Origin: CAZUMW01 sp964621615 | GTDB taxonomy: Bacteria; Desulfobacterota; WTBG01; CAIYCZ01; CAIRTM01 | NCBI GenBank assembly: GCA_964621615.1 | Contig: CAZUMW010000035.1 | Span: 1-48,287, forward strand | DNA length: 48,287 nt | Direction: 5' to 3' | Shown here: positions 1 through 6,487 of the stretch, one piece after another | How positions within the stretch are numbered: the first letter of the stretch is position 1 | Layout: every line of letters begins with the position of its first letter | Notes under the pieces: generated by a model | Seen by the model: the letters and a program-made list of their open reading frames with translations, nothing else | The model's database searches: none | What the model was told of the DNA's origin: nothing | Made by a program: the position numbers and the translations under genes

Positions 1-48
1 TTGCTGTACGGTTTTATACCAACTTTGCTGTACGGTTTTATTGCAACC
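1..48. repeat. Two tandem 24-bp repeats upstream of the dinJ-yafQ promoter
   Basis: Two consecutive 24-bp units (1-24 and 25-48) share the core TTGCTGTACGGTTTTAT and differ only near their 3' ends. The 19-base stretch at 5-23 occurs again in inverse orientation at 48244-48262, close to the other end of the window. The position just upstream of a toxin-antitoxin promoter would suit an operator, but the distant inverse copy next to an ABC-transporter gene argues for a dispersed repeat or a shared regulator site instead. Confidence 0.6.
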
Positions 49-62
49 TTAGCATTTACCCC

Positions 63-91
63 TTGACAATGTACCCCGTTTGAGCTACAAT
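63..91 (+). promoter_or_regulatory. Sigma-70 promoter of dinJ-yafQ
   Basis: There is a perfect -35 box TTGACA at 63-68, a 17-base spacer, and a -10 box TACAAT at 86-91. A strong AAAGGAGG ribosome binding site follows at 104-111, seven bases before the ATG at 118. Both boxes are seen directly; activity is inferred. Confidence 0.75.
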
Positions 92-117
92 TTACAGAAC
101 TCAAAAGGAGGTAAACC

Positions 118-378
118 ATGGGCAAAACATCTACGATAAGGGCTCGGATTGAACCCGATTTAAAAGGAAAAGCCGAATATATTTTTAAGAAACTCGGGCT
201 AACGACAACACAGGCCATCACCCTGTTTTATAAACAGGTTGAATTGAAAAAAGGGCTTCCATTTGACATAGCAATTCCAAATGAAACCACTCGTAAAACT
301 TTTTCAGATACAGATGCCGGCCGTGATATAGTCATTTGTAAAGATACTGACGAAATGTTTAAAAAACTGGGGCTCTGA
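118..378 (+). CDS. dinJ: RelB/DinJ-family antitoxin
   Basis: This 86-residue protein is the antitoxin of a type II pair. The N-terminal half (about 1-45) has the ribbon-helix-helix pattern of RelB/DinJ proteins: a short basic strand (STIRARIEPDLK) and a helix ending in the typical TTTQAITLFYKQV. The C-terminal half is the presumed toxin-binding tail. It has its own near-consensus promoter and a strong Shine-Dalgarno. Its TGA stop overlaps the ATG of the toxin by one base, which implies coupled translation. RelB/DinJ proteins normally repress their own operon together with the toxin. The family assignment is firm; the partner is inferred from adjacency and is well matched. Confidence 0.85.
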   Translation: MGKTSTIRARIEPDLKGKAEYIFKKLGLTTTQAITLFYKQVELKKGLPFDIAIPNETTRKTFSDTDAGRDIVICKDTDEMFKKLGL

Positions 379-650
379 TGCTTACGCCTGCATATACAAA
401 GCAGTTTGAGCGTGACATCAGGCGAATGAAAAAGAGGGGAAAAAACCTTGAGAAATTGAAAATAATCATCTGCTCTACTGTGTCGGAAGAAGCGCTTGAT
501 GCCATTCACAGAGACCACAAGCTGGTTGGTAACTGGAAGGGGCGACGTGAATGTCATATCGAATCAGATTGGCTGCTGATATATACGATCGAATCAGATC
601 GAGTTGTTTTCGAACGGACCGGAACACACTCTGATTTGTTTCAAAAATGA
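378..650 (+). CDS. yafQ: YafQ-family mRNA interferase toxin
   Basis: This 90-residue RelE-superfamily toxin would cut mRNA on the ribosome. The catalytic set known for YafQ can be placed: His47 (in DHKL), His60, Asp64 and Trp65 (in HIESDW), His84 (in GTHSDLF), with Phe88 near the end. Length and gene order (antitoxin first, one-base overlap) match the dinJ-yafQ arrangement. All expected catalytic residues are present, so the toxin looks intact. It ends 167 bases from the convergent PIN-domain toxin gene, with a repeat/hairpin region between them. The number of toxic pairs in the cell cannot be judged from here. Confidence 0.88.
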   Translation: MLTPAYTKQFERDIRRMKKRGKNLEKLKIIICSTVSEEALDAIHRDHKLVGNWKGRRECHIESDWLLIYTIESDRVVFERTGTHSDLFQK

Positions 651-663
651 ATAAAACTGCCCA

Positions 664-750
664 ACAAAAGGCGATATGGTGATGGTTCCCATACCGCCCC
701 TGTGGTTTTGTCTTATAAATATTTCCTGTTATTCCATCGTCAGTATCCCG
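664..750. repeat. Copy 1 of an 87-bp direct repeat flanking the phd/PIN cassette
   Basis: This stretch matches 1663-1749 at 84 of 87 positions without gaps, the differences being at 686, 721 and 739. Copy 2 is the last codons of the PKD surface-protein gene plus its downstream hairpin, so copy 1 is a duplicated 3' end detached from its gene. In copy 1 the reading frame is closed by a stop just upstream. The hairpin it carries may serve as a terminator for both converging toxin genes. Confidence 0.85.
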
Positions 751-816
751 GTGCAGCTTCATAATCTGCACATCCTCATCAAATCCATCTATATCATCCC
801 TGTCCCAAAAAGACCC

Positions 817-1254
817 TTATCTTGTACTGATAATTTTCAGGCCTGCTGCGTCGGCTACCAGTGATTGTTTCTCATCAAAGGTGAAAAATCGGCTCGCACC
901 GATTGAAAAAGCCAGTGCGACATGAATAATATCCAGTGTACGGGAACCGATATTTTTTGTATGCTTTTTAGAAAGCCCGCGTGCTTCGGTGAATGCTTCT
1001 GCCCAGTTAATATGCGGACTATAATATATACCGCTGCTTTCATGCCGGCGAAACCGTTCAAATATTTTTTCCGCTTCCCTTTCTTTCAGTTCATGCCTGA
1101 ATTGTTTCAGCCTGACAGCATTTTCAAATTCGAGTTCGTGAAATATGGTCTTAGGAATGGCTTCATTGTTGTCTCTGATCCAATCAGCAGCTTCTCTGGA
1201 CCAGGGTTCCCTGATATATAGCTTGACTATCACGCTGGTATCCACATACACCAT
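817..1254 (-). CDS. PIN-domain ribonuclease toxin (VapC-like)
   Basis: This 145-residue protein is a single PIN domain, the Mg-dependent RNase fold of VapC toxins. The acidic residues expected in the active site are present: Asp5 (MVYVDTS), Glu40 (FHELE), Asp108 (TLDIIHVA) and Asp127 (FFTFDEKQ). The ATG overlaps the stop codon of the upstream antitoxin (TAATG), so the two are translationally coupled. The pair lies inside a segment bounded by the 87-bp direct repeats. A Phd/YefM partner rather than an AbrB-type VapB makes this a mixed Phd-PIN pair, which is common. Target RNA is unknown. Function by family is confident. Confidence 0.85.
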   Translation of the reverse strand: MVYVDTSVIVKLYIREPWSREAADWIRDNNEAIPKTIFHELEFENAVRLKQFRHELKEREAEKIFERFRRHESSGIYYSPHINWAEAFTEARGLSKKHTKNIGSRTLDIIHVALAFSIGASRFFTFDEKQSLVADAAGLKIISTR

Positions 1255-1484
1255 TAGAAGCGTTCCTTTCTGCTTTCAACCACAATATCACTGATCGGCT
1301 TTCCTTTTATTTCAAGGCTTTCTTCAAAAAAATCAGGCCAGGTGATATCTTTTGCCGCATCCAGGGCACATATTTTTGCTACAGGCTTGCCCCTTTTGGT
1401 AACAATAATTTCTTCGCCTGATTTTATTTTTTTTATAACGGCGGCAAAATTCTTCTGTATCTCGCCTACGGTTGCAGTTTCCAT
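1254..1484 (-). CDS. Phd/YefM-family antitoxin
   Basis: This 76-residue protein has the Phd/YefM signature: METATVGEIQKNFAAVIKKI followed by GEEIIVTKRGKPVAKI, the N-terminal DNA-binding half. The C-terminal acidic tail (about 50-76) would wrap the PIN toxin encoded immediately downstream. It is the first gene of the pair and sits behind a promoter whose -10 lies inside a near-perfect palindrome, as expected for autorepression. A GAGATGAGGG stretch precedes the ATG as a modest Shine-Dalgarno. The assignment rests on the sequence pattern and the adjacent toxin. Confidence 0.87.
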   Translation of the reverse strand: METATVGEIQKNFAAVIKKIKSGEEIIVTKRGKPVAKICALDAAKDITWPDFFEESLEIKGKPISDIVVESRKERF

Positions 1485-1512
1485 AAGGTGCCCTCATCTC
1501 TTCCATTAAGTT

Positions 1513-1552
1513 GTTTTACGTATATTATATGCGTAAAACAGGGGTGGGTCAA
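1513..1552 (-). promoter_or_regulatory. Promoter and palindromic operator of the phd/PIN operon
   Basis: On the minus strand a -35 TTGACC (1552-1547), a 17-base spacer and a perfect -10 TATAAT (1529-1524) are seen. The -10 lies in the centre of a 27-bp palindrome (1513-1539) with arms GTTTTACG and CGTAAAAC. A repressor bound there would cover the -10, which fits autoregulation by a Phd-type antitoxin. Confidence 0.75.
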
Positions 1553-1610
1553 TAGAATTGTCAGCACTGATCATATATTTCCTGATGGCGAAAAATATCA
1601 TTACCGCACA

Positions 1611-1640
1611 GCCCTCTTATCCGGGCCGCCCAGTGCTGTT
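1611..1640. repeat. Partial REP-like element
   Basis: The string TTATCCGGGCCGCCCAGTGCTGTT matches the right half of the REP-like palindromes at 4934-4969 and 5583-5620 with one or two changes. The left arm is degenerate. It lies between the phd operator and the terminator of the PKD gene. Confidence 0.55.
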
Positions 1641-1662
1641 TTTTCTTTTGCTCATCACAAAC

Positions 1663-1749
1663 ACAAAAGGCGATATGGTGATGGTACCCATACCGCCCCT
1701 GTGGTTTTGTCTTATAAATTTTTCCTGTTATTCCATCATCAGTATCCCG
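1663..1749. repeat. Copy 2 of the 87-bp direct repeat (native 3' end of the PKD gene)
   Basis: This copy includes the last seven codons and stop of the PKD surface-protein gene and the hairpin downstream. It is 84/87 identical to 664-750 and in the same orientation, at a constant offset of 999 bases, so a cassette of about 0.9 kb lies between the copies. Confidence 0.85.
1664..1697 (-). terminator. Rho-independent terminator of the PKD gene
   Basis: On the minus strand a stem GGCGGTATGG / CCATATCGCC, paired except for one G-T type mismatch, closes over a nine-base loop. It is followed by CTTTTGT. It lies about 30 bases after the stop codon at 1728. The same hairpin is duplicated in copy 1 of the repeat. 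Confidence 0.6.
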
Positions 1750-2928
1750 TACTGCTCGAGCAGTCCGCCGCGCTCAAGCCTGCTCGTAACATAGTCCAGC
1801 GTATATTTAAGCCCCGGGCTGCCCTGCTTTGACAGGTTCTGGAGCACATTCGTGATCCGTCTCAGCTCTTCCTGCGTTACTGCCGTGCGTTTGCCCTTCA
1901 GCACCTCATTAAACCGCGGGGCTATCTCTTCCACCAGATCCCCCACCTCTGCACTCAATACAGGGCTGCCTATCAGTATCTCCACCACTTCCTGTGCATG
2001 GTAATAGTACAGACTTGTCAGCAGCATCCCCGACGGCGAACGGGATAGCGACAGGTCGCGGAAATCACGCAGGGTTTCCAGATGGCCATCTGCGCCCTCT
2101 CTTCCTTCCACCGAAACCAGCATTGCACATATTTTCTCAAGGATGGATCCGGTTTCTGTCACCGTAATCAGGTTTGTCTTCGTCTCCGTATCGCTCCCAC
2201 CTGCGCCTGAGACTGTCAATGACACTTTGTACGTCCCTGCACTATTGTAGGTGTGCGTCGGATTTTCATCATCGCTGGTTCCACCGTCCCCAAAGGTCCA
2301 GGAATAGGTCGACACCGGACCACTGGAGCTGTCGGTGAACTGCACCGTCAGGGTCACGTCATATTCTCCTTCTTTGGTATATTCATACAGCGGGTTCTGC
2401 TCATAGCTGGTTCCCCCGTCCCCGAAGGTCCACTCCCAGCTCACCACATCCCCTGCTGACTGATCGGTAAACTGCACATAGCCGGGCTCGTCCATATCGG
2501 TGCACCCGCTGAAATCGGCCGTCACTCCTTCCGGCACTTCCATCAGCACCGGAATACTCTTATTGCCGCCGTTTGAGCTAATGGCAATGGTGGCAGAATA
2601 GGTTTTAGATGAAAGACCCGCTCGGCTACAGGTCAGCACGATCGTGTCCGGACCGCTCTGTGTCTCACCGCTTTCAGGCTGCACGGTCAGCCAGTCCTGA
2701 TTTACTGAAGCGGTCCACTCCATTGTGCCCGAACCGGTATTTGATATGCTCAGCGTGGCTGTTGTGTCTGATGTACCGAAATCTACCGAGGTGGGGGTTA
2801 TTGAAATTGCAGGGTCTTCTGTTTCCTGATCGGTACAAACCTCTGAACTGCTGCAGTCAGAATCGTCACAGTCGGTATATCCGTCACAGTCATTATCGAT
2901 ATTGTCTGAACAGTCCTCCGTCGCACCG
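1728..2928 (-). pseudogene. 3' fragment of a MopE/BACON/PKD surface-protein gene, cut by a group II intron
   Basis: About 400 codons remain, starting in frame at the intron's 3' splice site. Order of parts: a Cys/Asp-rich MopE-type repeat (DNIDNDCDGYTDCDDSDC), a BACON-like Ig domain ending in WLTVQPESGET, two PKD domains each with WTFGDGGTS, and a helical C-terminal region (LRDFRDLSLSRSPSG... LYYYHAQEV) resembling CFI-box-type C-termini. The normal protein would be secreted and adhesive or surface-bound. No signal peptide or start codon exists: upstream of the intron the frame runs only about 30 codons into repeat DNA before a TGA. The 5' exon is therefore missing here, so I call it broken. 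Trans-splicing or a distant 5' half cannot be excluded from this window. Confidence 0.75.
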
Positions 2929-2999
2929 ATAGGGGTCGGAAAGGGCTTTCGCCCTCCCCGCCCTCCGAACCGTGCGTGCGGTTTTCCCGCACACGGCTC
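2929..2999 (-). ncRNA. Group II intron domains V and VI and 3' splice site
   Basis: Domain V is read at 2999-2967: GAGCCGTGTGCGGGAAAAC followed by the complementary arm ending CGCACGGTTC, a 33-nucleotide hairpin with the conserved catalytic start. Domain VI follows at 2966-2929 as a hairpin with a GAAA loop (AGGGCGAAAGCCCT). The intron ends in CCCCTAT. These parts form the ribozyme active site and carry the branch-point region. Confidence 0.85.
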
Positions 3000-3013
3000 T
3001 CCAGTCGGTGGTT

Positions 3014-4360
3014 TCATCTTCGTGATTGGCATGCCAGCACATGGGCTTCGGTCATGGTGAAAAGTCCATGTGCAGCAAAGAAAGCATTTGTCCAGCGCAT
3101 ATGATCTGACAGACAATGGCCCTGGCCCGAACGTCCCGTATGGTGTCGCAATATGGCGCGCAGCCGACGGCGTATGAATTTGTCCATTGCCGTCAACTCA
3201 TGGCGTGTGGCATGTTTGAAGTATTCAAACCAGCCACGCAACATCGGATTCAACCTCTCAATGACCCTTTTGAGGCTTTGTCCACATGTTCGCTTCGTTC
3301 TGCCGCGTACCCGGTCCTTCAGGGCTTTGAGGCTCTTCTTGCGCACCAGCCGTTTTCCTGCTTCGAATCGGTACCCCAGAAATTCAAAACCCTGTCCTCT
3401 TTCCCGACAATCACCTACATGGGTTTTGTCCGGATTCAGGTGCAAGCCGTTGCTTTCTGTCCACCTGGTTACCTCTGACAGGGCTTTTACCGCTTCTTCC
3501 GGGCTTTGGCACAATATCACAAAATCATCTGCATATCGCACCATCTTGTACCCTTTCCTGCGCATCAGGCTGTCTAATGGATGTAAATACACATTGGCCA
3601 GCAGCGGACTGATTACTGCACCCTGCGGCGTTCCTCCCGTCGGCGTCCATCTCTCCAGTCCCTTTATCACGTCCTGTTCCAGATAGTGCCGTATCAGTTC
3701 CAGCACCCGGCCGTCACTGATCCGATCCTCTATTTGCTTCATCAGCTGTTCCTGCGGTATGCTGTCAAAATAGTTTGCAAGGTCCACATCCACCACATGG
3801 GTGTAGCCTTCCTTTATCAATCCGTCCACTTCCCGCAGTGCATCTTTACACCCTCGTCCTGGCCGAAATCCGTAACTGGATCCCTCAAATTCCCGCTCAA
3901 ATATCGGTTCTATCACCAGCTTTATCGCGGTCTGGACAATCCGGTCTTTTACCACCGGTATTCCCAAGGGGCGCTTCTTTGTCTTGCCTTTGGGTATTTC
4001 CACCCGCTTGACCGCCTGTACCCGGTAACTGCCCGTTTCCAGCTGCTCTCTGAGTTCTTCCAGATACTGTTCCGCCTTGTGCGCAAATTTCTCAACTCCT
4101 TGTCCGTCCACCCCTGCCGCTCCTTTGTTTGACGCTACCTTACGCCATGCTATCTCAAGCGTTCCGGGGCGTATCACCTTATCTATCACGCTGAACCATT
4201 TTCCTCCTTTCACGCCGTTTTCCAGCGCCGCCAACATGCGCTCCGTCCATATCGAAGCTTCCACCCAGCTCCAAGCTTGTCCGCCGGTGTCTGCACCTTG
4301 CTTAGCCCCTTTTGGCACTGCCGGTGCTTTGCTCTTGCTCTGCTTCTTTACCTCCTTCAC
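3014..4360 (-). CDS. ltrA: Group II intron reverse transcriptase/maturase
   Basis: This 448-residue protein carries the reverse transcriptase fingers/palm (about 60-300): SNKGAAGVDG near the start, RPLGIPVVKDRIVQTA, SSYGFRPGRGCKDAL, GTPQGAVISPLLANVYL, and the catalytic YADD at 276-279. A maturase X region follows (about 330-400, with LRGWFEYFKH). It stops about 15 bases before domain V, leaving no room for an HNH endonuclease, so mobility would rely on a nicked or single-stranded target. The reading frame is intact, so the intron may still splice and move. The strand agrees with the ribozyme ends. The protein is certain as a group II intron RT; the ATG start is one of several possible. Confidence 0.93.
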   Translation of the reverse strand: MKEVKKQSKSKAPAVPKGAKQGADTGGQAWSWVEASIWTERMLAALENGVKGGKWFSVIDKVIRPGTLEIAWRKVASNKGAAGVDGQGVEKFAHKAEQYLEELREQLETGSYRVQAVKRVEIPKGKTKKRPLGIPVVKDRIVQTAIKLVIEPIFEREFEGSSYGFRPGRGCKDALREVDGLIKEGYTHVVDVDLANYFDSIPQEQLMKQIEDRISDGRVLELIRHYLEQDVIKGLERWTPTGGTPQGAVISPLLANVYLHPLDSLMRRKGYKMVRYADDFVILCQSPEEAVKALSEVTRWTESNGLHLNPDKTHVGDCRERGQGFEFLGYRFEAGKRLVRKKSLKALKDRVRGRTKRTCGQSLKRVIERLNPMLRGWFEYFKHATRHELTAMDKFIRRRLRAILRHHTGRSGQGHCLSDHMRWTNAFFAAHGLFTMTEAHVLACQSRR

Positions 4361-4775
4361 GCTTCCACCTTCCTGCCTCCCTTCCCTCGGCGCCGGTTTG
4401 CTCCCCGCACCTCTCTCGGCCTGTGCCGCTCCGGTACTATGAAGGCTCTGACTCCTGCATACCTCACCTCGTATGCAGGTCTCCCTGCTTAGTTCGTTTT
4501 ACCTTCCTGCCGTTCCATCCCCAAACACGTTGGCTGCCTGATCATCGCTTCCGGCGCCACCTCAGCGTAATCAGTGCTTTTCAGACTTCGCCATAAATCC
4601 GCAGGCTCGTCGCAGTTCCCCCGCCGAATCGGGTTCGTTATCCTACGGACCGGCAGTTCGCTTCCGGCTGCTCTCCACCCTGCCTTACAGCAACGCAGTT
4701 GCCTTCCGCTTCAGTATTGTGGCTTTTACTGACAAGGACTTTCACCTTGCTGATAAAACCCCTTCACAGGCGCAC

Positions 4776-4800
4776 GGATTGCCCGGATAAACCGGGTGAT
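4776..4800. repeat. REP-like palindrome truncated by the intron
   Basis: A hairpin CCCGG-ATAAA-CCGGG (4782-4796) begins six bases from the intron's 5' splice site. Read on the minus strand it is the left part of the REP element seen at 5583-5620, cut after ATCC exactly where the intron begins. Confidence 0.7.
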
Positions 4801-5081
4801 GACCATTAGGGTGTGTGTGCCGGCTGACCTGGTATTTTGTTTTCCCATTCACCTTCGACGTTCAGCGTTCAACACCGCGCAAGCGGGCTCGTTCACGTTT
4901 GACGTTCATCGTTCACGCTGCATCAGCAGGATATCATGGCCCGGTTTATCCGGGCCATCCAGTGCTGTTGAATAAATCCCTCCCGGCCTCCCTTTATAAT
5001 TGCAAAGGGAGGAGCATAATAAACACCGCTCATAACCGGCGAAACAACCCCGCAGCGTGGGATCCTCTCTCAATACGTTTT
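4801..5081. other. Gene-free repeat region between the intron and the DUF192 gene
   Basis: No credible coding sequence is seen. The stretch 4855-4917 has two imperfect direct repeats of the form TTCGACGTTCAGCGTTCA / TTTGACGTTCATCGTTCA. A full REP-like unit follows at 4934-5016 (listed separately). The remainder resembles the tail of the repeat cluster at 8930-9060, ending in similar CCCGCAGYNTGGG words. Confidence 0.5.
4934..5016. repeat. REP-like element with attached second hairpin
   Basis: A perfect nine-base stem ATGGCCCGG / CCGGGCCAT with loop TTTAT (4936-4958) is followed by CCAGTGCTGTT. After that comes a second hairpin CCTCCCTTT / AAAGGGAGG (about 4988-5012) with the conserved tail GGAGCATAATAAACAC. 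The same two-hairpin order recurs at 8930-9017. This marks a dispersed composite repeat family. Confidence 0.75.
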
Positions 5082-5540
5082 TCAATCAACTCCCGCAAAC
5101 TCCACATGGTTTCCTTCTGATATACCGTGTTCTTTGCAGTAAAAGGCATTCGTTTCCAAAACATATATTGAAGGTTCATTAATGCGGTACGGGCCGCTTG
5201 TCTGCGGCCTGGTGTTCTCAACAATGCCGGCAATCCGCATATCGCTGCCGATAAAAATCATATCAAGCGGGATAAATGTGTTTTTCATGGTAAAGGAATG
5301 CACTTCTTCCCGCTCAAAGATAAACAGCATTCCATGATCATCGGGCAGAGCTTTCCGGTACATAAGGCCGAGCATGCGCTCTGCCGGGCTGTCTGCTACC
5401 TCAACGGTGAGCCGTGCTTCAGGCCCGATGTCAGGGTAAACGCTGACCGTCGGCTTTTCTGCTGTGCAGGAGCTGCATGCAGCAGCAGCGGCAGCAAGCA
5501 CCAGCATTGCCGCAGCCTGCTTCATAATAAAATGTTTCAT
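5082..5540 (-). CDS. DUF192-family exported protein
   Basis: This 152-residue protein has an N-terminal hydrophobic signal (residues 7-21, Ala-rich) ending in AAAAACSSC, a possible lipoprotein cleavage site, followed by a DUF192 domain. The domain is recognised by ERMLGLMYRKALPDDHGMLF, the HSFTMKNTFIPLDMIFI core and PSIYVLETNAFYCKEHGI. DUF192 proteins are small beta-barrel proteins of unknown function, often periplasmic. AAGGACAC about nine bases before the ATG supports the chosen start. No obvious operon partner: repeats lie on both sides. Function is not known. Confidence 0.85.
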   Translation of the reverse strand: MKHFIMKQAAAMLVLAAAAAACSSCTAEKPTVSVYPDIGPEARLTVEVADSPAERMLGLMYRKALPDDHGMLFIFEREEVHSFTMKNTFIPLDMIFIGSDMRIAGIVENTRPQTSGPYRINEPSIYVLETNAFYCKEHGISEGNHVEFAGVD

Positions 5541-5582
5541 AGCACTGTGTCCTTATGGCAGTTTGAGCTTGTGAATTGCTAC

Positions 5583-5620
5583 TGTCATTGCCCGGTTTAT
5601 CCGGGCCATCCAGTGTGTTT
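5583..5620. repeat. REP-like element
   Basis: TGTCATTGCCCGG, a TTTAT loop and CCGGGCCATCCAGT form an imperfect palindrome of the same family as 4934-4969. The family resembles the very common TGTCATTCCCG...CGGGAATCCAG palindromes of many genomes. The downstream words CTCCCTGCCCCTCCCGCAG are a decayed second hairpin. Confidence 0.75.
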
Positions 5621-5728
5621 TGCTATACAGCTTTTCCGGATCTCCCTGCCCCTCCCGCAGTCCTGTTCATAACCACTGTTGCACGGAAAATTTTTATAAA
5701 ATTATTTCAGCTTTTGCGCTTTTTTCTA

Positions 5729-5756
5729 TTGAAAAAAGCCGTAGCGGTATTATATT
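5729..5756 (+). promoter_or_regulatory. Sigma-70-type promoter before the lapA-like gene
   Basis: -35 TTGAAA (5729-5734), a 16-base spacer and -10 TATATT (5751-5756). The predicted start of transcription lies near 5763, which makes a GTG at 5757 impossible as a start codon and supports the ATG at 5793. Confidence 0.6.
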
Positions 5757-5792
5757 GTGAGAAACAAACAAAACAAATCCAAAGAGAACGCT

Positions 5793-6020
5793 ATGCAGGG
5801 CCTGAAAGTAACCATCACACTCGTACTGCTCGCATTGGTCGCGGTATTTACCTTTCAAAATGCTGCGGTTATGCTGCCGGTACACTTTCTTTTCTGGTCA
5901 AAAGAAATTTCAGGCGCGCTGATGCTCATTTTTGCACTCATTTTCGGCATCATTATCGGGATGCTTATATCATTTTTTAATACACACAAAAAGAAAAAAT
6001 CAGACCATAAGAAATTATAA
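5793..6020 (+). CDS. LapA-domain small inner-membrane protein
   Basis: This protein of about 75 residues starts MQGLKVTITLVLLALVAVF. It has two membrane helices (about 5-22 and 37-60) separated by the short segment QNAAVMLPVHFLFWSKEIS and ends in a Lys-rich cytoplasmic tail (THKKKKSDHKK). This is the pattern of LapA/YciS (DUF1049) proteins, which in E. coli act with LapB in lipopolysaccharide assembly control. The ATG is preceded by AAAGAGAA, and an upstream GTG would lie before the predicted transcription start. The next gene follows after 12 bases, so they form a two-gene unit. A lapB homologue is not in view. Confidence 0.75.
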   Translation: MQGLKVTITLVLLALVAVFTFQNAAVMLPVHFLFWSKEISGALMLIFALIFGIIIGMLISFFNTHKKKKSDHKKL

Positions 6021-6032
6021 AGGAGAACACAC

Positions 6033-6302
6033 ATGGCCGCATTAGCTCTTATTATTGCAATTATCGCCCTCATTGTTGCATATCTCGCCTATACCAAAAG
6101 CGGGGGATCAACAGAAGAGCTCCGCTCAAGGGTAGATGACCTCGGCGCCAGGACTGAAAATCTCCGCCAGAAAACAGCCGATATGCTCGGCAATCTGGAG
6201 AAAAGGGTGCGGGGAGAATATAAAGCTCAGGAAGGCAAGCCAAGCGGTGAAACGGTAGAGGGCGAAATTGTGGAAGAGGAAAAAAAGGAGCAGGAACAAT
6301 AA
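6033..6302 (+). CDS. Small membrane-anchored coiled-coil protein
   Basis: This 89-residue protein has one N-terminal membrane helix (residues 2-19, ALALIIAIIALIVAYLAY). A predicted coiled coil follows (about 27-60: EELRSRVDDLGARTENLRQKT). The tail is very acidic (residues 70-89, mostly E and K). No enzyme motif is present. AAAGGAG eight bases before the ATG decides the start. It follows the LapA-like gene in one transcript and is closed by a clear terminator. I do not recognise a named family; a role as a membrane scaffold beside the LapA-like protein would be inference only. Confidence 0.75.
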   Translation: MAALALIIAIIALIVAYLAYTKSGGSTEELRSRVDDLGARTENLRQKTADMLGNLEKRVRGEYKAQEGKPSGETVEGEIVEEEKKEQEQ

Positions 6303-6323
6303 ACTAAAATCAAGCAGGCTCAG

Positions 6324-6349
6324 GGGGAAACACATGTTTCCCCTTTTTT
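6324..6349 (+). terminator. Rho-independent terminator
   Basis: Stem GGGGAAACA / TGTTTCCCC (6324-6343, perfect) followed by TTTTTT. It ends the lapA-like unit. A second hairpin ACGGGGC-GCTTT-GCCCCGT lies at 6360-6378, on the side of the converging glgB. Confidence 0.85.
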
Positions 6350-6487
6350 ATCTGTCGGATACGGGGCGCTTTGCCCCGTGAGGCTACCCATTTCCTCGGT
6401 GCGCGGGAGTTCGGTTCCAAAAAGGTTATCCGTTACGTTCATTCCGGGCTCCGGCTACTGACTTCTCTATTTTTTTTCCCTGTACAT

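Larger units (their letters stand above)
2929..4775 (-). mobile_element. Complete group II intron (about 1.85 kb)
   Basis: The 5' end is GTGCGCCTGTGAAGGGG at 4775, the conserved GUGCG start. The 3' end is CCTAT at 2929 after domains V and VI, and domain IV encodes a reverse transcriptase. The intron lies six bases after a CCCGG-TTTAT-CCGGG hairpin in the 5' flank, an arrangement known for hairpin-targeting (class C-type) introns, although the class was not determined. The 3' flank is coding sequence of the PKD gene, while the 5' flank is REP-like DNA, so the two flanks do not look like one original exon. Confidence 0.85.

Noticed and set aside
1..48. Two 24-bp units at the left edge as the end of a CRISPR array
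   Set aside because: The units are directly adjacent with no spacer, and no cas gene is in view. The inverse copy at the other end fits a dispersed repeat better.
3014..4360. Reverse transcriptase as part of a retron or diversity-generating element
   Set aside because: Domains V and VI, GUGCG start and the maturase region show a group II intron. No template repeat or retron RNA is seen.
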